Origin: PALSA-505 sp036501145
GTDB lineage: Bacteria > Actinomycetota > Actinomycetes > Streptosporangiales > Streptosporangiaceae
Reading direction: 5' to 3'
NCBI GenBank assembly: GCA_036501145.1
Contig: DASYAV010000164.1
Coordinates: forward strand, 1-64,000
DNA length: 64,000 nucleotides
The position numbers were made by a program, and so were the translations under genes. Each line of letters starts with the position of its first letter. Within the stretch, counting starts at the first letter, position 1. Below the pieces are notes generated by a model. That model worked only from the letters and a program-made list of their open reading frames with translations. It was not told the DNA's origin and did not search any database. Shown piece by piece: positions 60,221-64,000 of this stretch.

Positions 60221-61882
60221 TCAGTGGCCGCGGAACGCCTCCTCCAGCCACCAGGAGCCGTGGCTCGCGGTGACCTTCGCGTCGATCAGCAGCGGCCGCT
60301 CCCGCGGCCCGGCCAGCCACCGGCTGACCTGCGCCAGGTCCGCGCGGTCCCGGACCGTCACCCCGTCGAAACCAAAGCCCTGGCCGATCCGGGCGATCTC
60401 GGTCGGCGGGAACCGCACGGTGTCCAGCGGGCTGCCGCCGGGCTGGAAGTGGTGCACCTCGGCGCCGTAGGCCTCGTCGTCGTAGACCACGACTACCATC
60501 GGCAGCCCCAGCCGCACCACGGTCTCCAGTTCGCTCACCCCCATTAGCGCACCGCCGTCGCCGAGCGTGGCCACGGTGAGCCGGTCCGGCCGGGCGACGG
60601 CGGAGCCGATCGCCGAGGCCAGGCCGAGCCCGATGGACTGGTAGGCCTGGGTGAAGCAGAAGCCCTGCTCGTCCGGGACGGACAGGAACATGCTCGGGTA
60701 GCCCATGAAGTTGCCCGAGTCCACGGCGACCACACGCTCGGCGGGCAGCAGGTCGTCGAGCTCGATGGACAGCGTGCGCGGGTCGATCAGGCCATCGCCG
60801 GACTCGTCGGTGTACGGCACGTCCCGCCACCGGCCCTCGCGGGCGATCCGTTCGCGCACCTCGGCGGACCGGTAGCCGCCACCTACCGGCGGCGGGCCGT
60901 CCCGCAGCGCGGTGAGCACGGCCCGTGCGGTGACCGCGGCGTCGCCGAACACGCCCAGGTCCACCGGCCGGTGCCCGCCGATCGCGGCGGGGTCGTCGTC
61001 CACCTGGGCGAGCTGGCAGCCGGCGCCGAGCAGCGTGCCGTGCCGGGTGGTCCACATGTTCAGCGAGCAGCCCCAGGCGACCACCAGGTCCGCGCCGGAG
61101 ATCAGCTCCGCCGCGGCCGGGGTGGCGAACCCGCCGCTCACGTCCAGATCCCACGGGCTGCCGCGGAACAGGCCCTTGGCGGCCGCCGAGGTGGCCAGCA
61201 GCGCGCCGCAGGCATCGGCCAGCTGTTCCAGGTCGCGCCGGGCGGCGGCCACCCGGGCGCCCCGGCCGGCGATGAACACCGGGCGGCCGGCCTCGGTGAG
61301 CGCCCTGGCCAGCGCGGCCGCCGCGTCCGGGGACGGCGCTGGGGGTGGCACGGCCGCTGACGGCACAACCCCGGGGAGGATGCCGGGCGGGTCGCACTCG
61401 GCGGCCTGCACGTCCAGCGGCATGGCCAGCAGCACGGTCCGGCGCTGCCGGGCCGCGGTCTGGTAGGCCCGCACCGTGTCGGCGACCGCCGACTGCGCCG
61501 AGTGCAGCCGCTCGGGCACCGCGCCGACCGCGGCGGCCAGCCCGGCCACGTCGATGCGGAAGTTGGACCGGACAGCGGCGCCGGCCACGTCGGCGGCCAG
61601 CACCACCAGCGGGGTGCGGCTCTTGGCCGCCTCGGTGATCCCGGTCAGCGCGTTGGTCAGGCCCGGTCCCTGGTGTACGGAAAGCAGTCCCGGCCGGCCT
61701 GCCAGCCGGGCCCAGCCGTCGGCCATGCTGGCCGCGCCGCATTCGTGCCGGGCGGCCACGTAGCGCACCCCGTGCGCGGTGAGCCCGTTGGTGACGTGGA
61801 AATTGCCGCTGCCGACCACGCCGAATACCGTGTCGGCGCCCAGCCCGGCCAGGGCCTGCGCCACCGCTTCGGCGACGAGCAT
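60221..61882 (-). CDS. Thiamine diphosphate-dependent enzyme (acetolactate synthase-like)
   Basis: 553 residues from ATG 61882, sharing one base with the upstream cyclase stop (TGATG). The pyrimidine domain has the catalytic Glu in ARHECGAASMADGWARL and GLLSVHQGPGLTNALTGITE. The central domain has PVFIAGRGARVAAAR. The ThDP-binding motif is ATLGDGGALMGVSELETVVR ending in VVVVYDDEAYG, where the usual Asn-Asn is replaced by Asp-Asp. It is a 2-oxoacid decarboxylase or carboligase of unknown substrate. No small regulatory subunit is nearby, so it is not the biosynthetic acetolactate synthase. Confidence 0.88.
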   Translation of the reverse strand: MLVAEAVAQALAGLGADTVFGVVGSGNFHVTNGLTAHGVRYVAARHECGAASMADGWARLAGRPGLLSVHQGPGLTNALTGITEAAKSRTPLVVLAADVAGAAVRSNFRIDVAGLAAAVGAVPERLHSAQSAVADTVRAYQTAARQRRTVLLAMPLDVQAAECDPPGILPGVVPSAAVPPPAPSPDAAAALARALTEAGRPVFIAGRGARVAAARRDLEQLADACGALLATSAAAKGLFRGSPWDLDVSGGFATPAAAELISGADLVVAWGCSLNMWTTRHGTLLGAGCQLAQVDDDPAAIGGHRPVDLGVFGDAAVTARAVLTALRDGPPPVGGGYRSAEVRERIAREGRWRDVPYTDESGDGLIDPRTLSIELDDLLPAERVVAVDSGNFMGYPSMFLSVPDEQGFCFTQAYQSIGLGLASAIGSAVARPDRLTVATLGDGGALMGVSELETVVRLGLPMVVVVYDDEAYGAEVHHFQPGGSPLDTVRFPPTEIARIGQGFGFDGVTVRDRADLAQVSRWLAGPRERPLLIDAKVTASHGSWWLEEAFRGH

Positions 61883-62655
61883 CAGGATTCGACCAGGGCC
61901 AGCACCCGGCACGGGCTGCCGGACCCGCCAGTGATCGGCAGCGGGCCGGCGATCAACACCGTGCCCTGCGCGGGCAGCCGGGCCAGGTTCTGCAGCTGGG
62001 TGAGGCCGTACTTGCCCGCGCCGAGCAGCGCCGAGTGGCACGGGAAAGGAGGGTCGAACGAATGGGCGGCCCCGGCGTCGGTGCCGACGGTCTCCACGCC
62101 GAATCCGGCCACCGGCGCCTCCTCGGCAAGCCAGCGGGCGCATTCCACCGAGACCCCCGGTGTGTGCGGGCCGGTCTCGTTGGCGTTCAGGAACCGCTGC
62201 TGGTCGTCGGAGCGGGCGTCCCAGCCGGTGCGGTACAGCAGCCAGCCGCCCGCGGGCAGCGCGCCGTGCTCGCTCTCCCACTGCTTGATGTGCCCGACCT
62301 CGAGCAGGAAGTCGGGGTCGGCGGCGGCCTGGGCGCTGAAGTCCAGCACCGCGGCCGGCCCGATGAGCCGGGCCGGCGGCACCTGCGACACGTCCTCGCC
62401 GTCGGCGCCAGTGACCCAGTGCACCGGCGCGTCGAAGTGGGTGCCGGTGTGCTCGCCGGTGCTGATGTCATTCCAGTACCAGGCGGGACCGCGCTCGTCG
62501 TACCGGCTGATCTCGCTCAGGCTGAACGGGACGGTGTTGGCGAACGGCTCGGGCAGCTGAAGCACGGGGGTGGCCGAGTTCAGCGGGGCAGTGAGATCGA
62601 TCACCTCCACCCGCTCGCCGCGGAGCGCCTCGATGAGGTCGTTGAGCACGGACAT
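61882..62655 (-). CDS. Cyclase family protein (kynurenine-formamidase-like metal hydrolase)
   Basis: 257 residues. It carries the family motif EHTGTHFDAPVHW, which contributes metal-binding His and Asp, and PPARLIGPAAVLDFSAQAAA with a later SVECARWLAEEAPVAGFGVE. Such enzymes hydrolyse formamide or cyclic amide/lactone bonds. It is translationally coupled to the ThDP enzyme, so the two probably act in succession in breakdown of a small organic acid. AGGAGG lies just before the ATG. Confidence 0.88.
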   Translation of the reverse strand: MSVLNDLIEALRGERVEVIDLTAPLNSATPVLQLPEPFANTVPFSLSEISRYDERGPAWYWNDISTGEHTGTHFDAPVHWVTGADGEDVSQVPPARLIGPAAVLDFSAQAAADPDFLLEVGHIKQWESEHGALPAGGWLLYRTGWDARSDDQQRFLNANETGPHTPGVSVECARWLAEEAPVAGFGVETVGTDAGAAHSFDPPFPCHSALLGAGKYGLTQLQNLARLPAQGTVLIAGPLPITGGSGSPCRVLALVES

Positions 62656-62776
62656 GGTGCCTCCTGATCAGCCCGGCAGCTTCGCGCGGGCGGCTCCCGC
62701 GCGGAGAACAGCCTGCCCTACCCGGCCCGCCCGGGGCCAGGGCACCGGTCTATTGCACTGGCTCGGCGCGAGCAAA

Positions 62777-63586
62777 ATGGAAGGCATGACCAGGCGCGTC
62801 CCCTACACAAAGACGCTGGTGACCGACGACGGTGTGCCGATCGACACGGTGCACCTGACCGGTGACGACCGGCTCGCCCTCATCGTCACGCACGGCTTCA
62901 CAGGTTCCTGGCAGCGGCCGATGGTGTGGCGGATCGCGACCAGGCTGAACAAGTTCGGCGGGGTGCTGAGCTTCGACTTCCGCGGGCACGGCCGGTCCGG
63001 CGGCCTGTCCACGCTGGGAGACCGCGAGATCCGGGACCTGGACGTCGCGGTCCGCTACGCGCGCGAACTCGGCTACCGGCGGATCGCGGCGGTCGGCTTC
63101 TCCATGGGGGCCTCGATCGTGCTGCGCTACGCGGGCCTGGTCGGCGGGCTGGACGCGGCTGTCTCGGTCAGCGGCCCCGGGCACTGGTACTACAAGGGCA
63201 CCAAGCCGATGCGCCGGGTGCACTGGGCGGTGGAGCGCCGGTCAGGGCGGCTGTACACCAAGAACGTGCTGAAGACCAGGATCAGCTCGGGGCGCTGGGA
63301 CCCGGTGCCGGTGCCGCCGGCCGAGGCCGCGGCGATGATCGCGCCGACGCCGCTGCTGGTCGTGCACGGCGACCGGGACCACTTCTTCCCGCCCGAGCAC
63401 GCATGGGAGATCTACGAGGCGGCCCTGGAGCCGAAAGATCTGTGGATCATCCCCGGTTTCGGGCACGCGGAGGCCGCGGCGGACGCGGCGCTGGTGGACC
63501 GGATCGGCCGGTGGGTGGCGGAGGCCGTCACCGGCCGGGCGGAAACCCCCGCGGACCTGGACGGCGCCCCCGACGCGGTCGCCTGA
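62777..63586 (+). CDS. Alpha/beta hydrolase
   Basis: 269 residues from ATG 62777 (MEGMTRRVPYTKTLV); ATG 62786 is an alternative and neither has a strong ribosome site. The upstream open frame to 62570 overlaps the cyclase gene and is rejected. Oxyanion region LIVTHGFTGSWQRPMVW, nucleophile elbow AAVGFSMGASIVLRYA, acid HGDRDHFFP and His GFGHAEAAA form the triad. It is an esterase/lipase-like protein of unknown substrate. Confidence 0.9.
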   Translation: MEGMTRRVPYTKTLVTDDGVPIDTVHLTGDDRLALIVTHGFTGSWQRPMVWRIATRLNKFGGVLSFDFRGHGRSGGLSTLGDREIRDLDVAVRYARELGYRRIAAVGFSMGASIVLRYAGLVGGLDAAVSVSGPGHWYYKGTKPMRRVHWAVERRSGRLYTKNVLKTRISSGRWDPVPVPPAEAAAMIAPTPLLVVHGDRDHFFPPEHAWEIYEAALEPKDLWIIPGFGHAEAAADAALVDRIGRWVAEAVTGRAETPADLDGAPDAVA

Positions 63587-63587
63587 C

Positions 63588-64000
63588 TCACCAGCTGGCG
63601 GGCTGCGGCATGCCCTCGGTGTAGCCGGCCGCGCTCTGCACGCCGACGACGGCCCGCTCGTGCAGTTCGGCCAGATCGCGGGCGCCGGCGTAGGTGCAGG
63701 CGCTGCGCAGCCCGGCGGTGATCGTGTCGATCAGGTCCTCCACCCCGGGCCGGGCCGGATCCAGGTACATCCGGGCCGCCGAGATGCCCTCCTCGAACAG
63801 TTCCTTGCGGGCCCGTTCGAACGGCGAGTCGGTGGCCGACCGCAGCCGGACGGCGCGGGCCGAGGCCATCCCGAAGCTCTCCTTGTACAGCCGGCCGTCC
63901 GGATCGCGGAACGCGTCTCCCGGCGACTCGTAGGTGCCGGCGAACCACGATCCGATCATGACCGCGGACGCCCCGGCGGCGAGCGCCAGCGCGACGTCGC
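63588..64000 (-). CDS. guaB1: GuaB1 family IMP dehydrogenase-related protein, C-terminal part (continues beyond the window)
   Basis: The visible 137 codons begin at the right edge with DVALALAAGASAVMIGSWFA and continue GTYESPGDAFRDPDGRLYKE, SFGMASARAVRLRSATDSPF and RSACTYAGARDLAELHERAV. These are the C-terminal phosphate-binding and flap segments of the actinobacterial GuaB1 group (IMPDH/GMP reductase family). The start and catalytic Cys lie outside. The stop at 63588 is separated by one base from the convergent hydrolase stop. Confidence 0.88.
   Translation of the reverse strand, partial: DVALALAAGASAVMIGSWFAGTYESPGDAFRDPDGRLYKESFGMASARAVRLRSATDSPFERARKELFEEGISAARMYLDPARPGVEDLIDTITAGLRSACTYAGARDLAELHERAVVGVQSAAGYTEGMPQPASW

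Overview
The window is about 64 kb of very GC-rich, densely packed chromosome of an actinomycete. The evidence is strongly GC-biased third codon positions, frequent GTG starts, ATGA/GTGA gene overlaps, LAL-type LuxR regulators, an actinobacterial DivIVA-like protein, GlnR-type boxes before an ammonium transporter gene, and a class II lanthipeptide synthetase. The sequence alone does not fix genus or family. Only one tRNA (Pro-GGG) is present; there is no rRNA, CRISPR array or recognisable insertion sequence.

Layout. 1-8.2 kb: tail of a DoxX gene, a DivIVA-like coiled-coil protein, a methyltransferase behind TATATCG-type repeats, a small secreted protein, a His/Asp decapeptide-repeat protein overlapping a NarL-type sensor kinase/response regulator pair, a HIT-like protein, an internally deleted FMN-binding protein, a TetR regulator and a DinB protein. 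8.2-16.8 kb: an ABC exporter, then a regulon-like block made of an MFS pump with a frameshifted small gene, a LAL regulator, an aldo/keto reductase and a beta-hydroxyacid dehydrogenase. The MFS and reductase promoters carry the same two-dyad operator. 16.9-23 kb: a complete oligopeptide ABC transporter. 23-27.3 kb: hydrolase, double GNAT protein, MFS protein, and a PD-(D/E)XK endonuclease-like gene beside tRNA-Pro. 27.4-39.5 kb: GH20 hexosaminidase, GT51 glycosyltransferase, three-gene ABC-2 exporter, sedolisin protease, phosphotriesterase-like hydrolase, coiled-coil protein and a giant NHL-repeat secreted protein. 39.6-45 kb: an acyl-CoA dehydrogenase/SDR catabolic operon.

45.5-52.8 kb is the most unusual part. 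It holds a LuxR-type ATPase regulator, a small gene whose product ends in a double-glycine site followed by an 11-residue Ser/Thr/Cys tail, and a class II lanthipeptide synthetase (LanM) split into separate dehydratase and cyclase frames. The cyclase half keeps its zinc ligands but appears to lack the catalytic histidine. This is read as a small, divergent or decaying lanthipeptide locus.

53-64 kb: GlnR-box-controlled ammonium transporter, a 600-base gene-poor stretch with strong hairpins, a MarR/MFS divergent pair around a 34-bp palindrome, a GH18 chitinase with a strong terminator, two gene relics, a second DinB gene, a ThDP-enzyme/cyclase operon, an alpha/beta hydrolase and the 3' part of a GuaB1-type gene. 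Relics and frameshifts are common (6.5, 10.4, 34.6, 57.3 and 59.1 kb), which suggests an accessory, actively eroding region.
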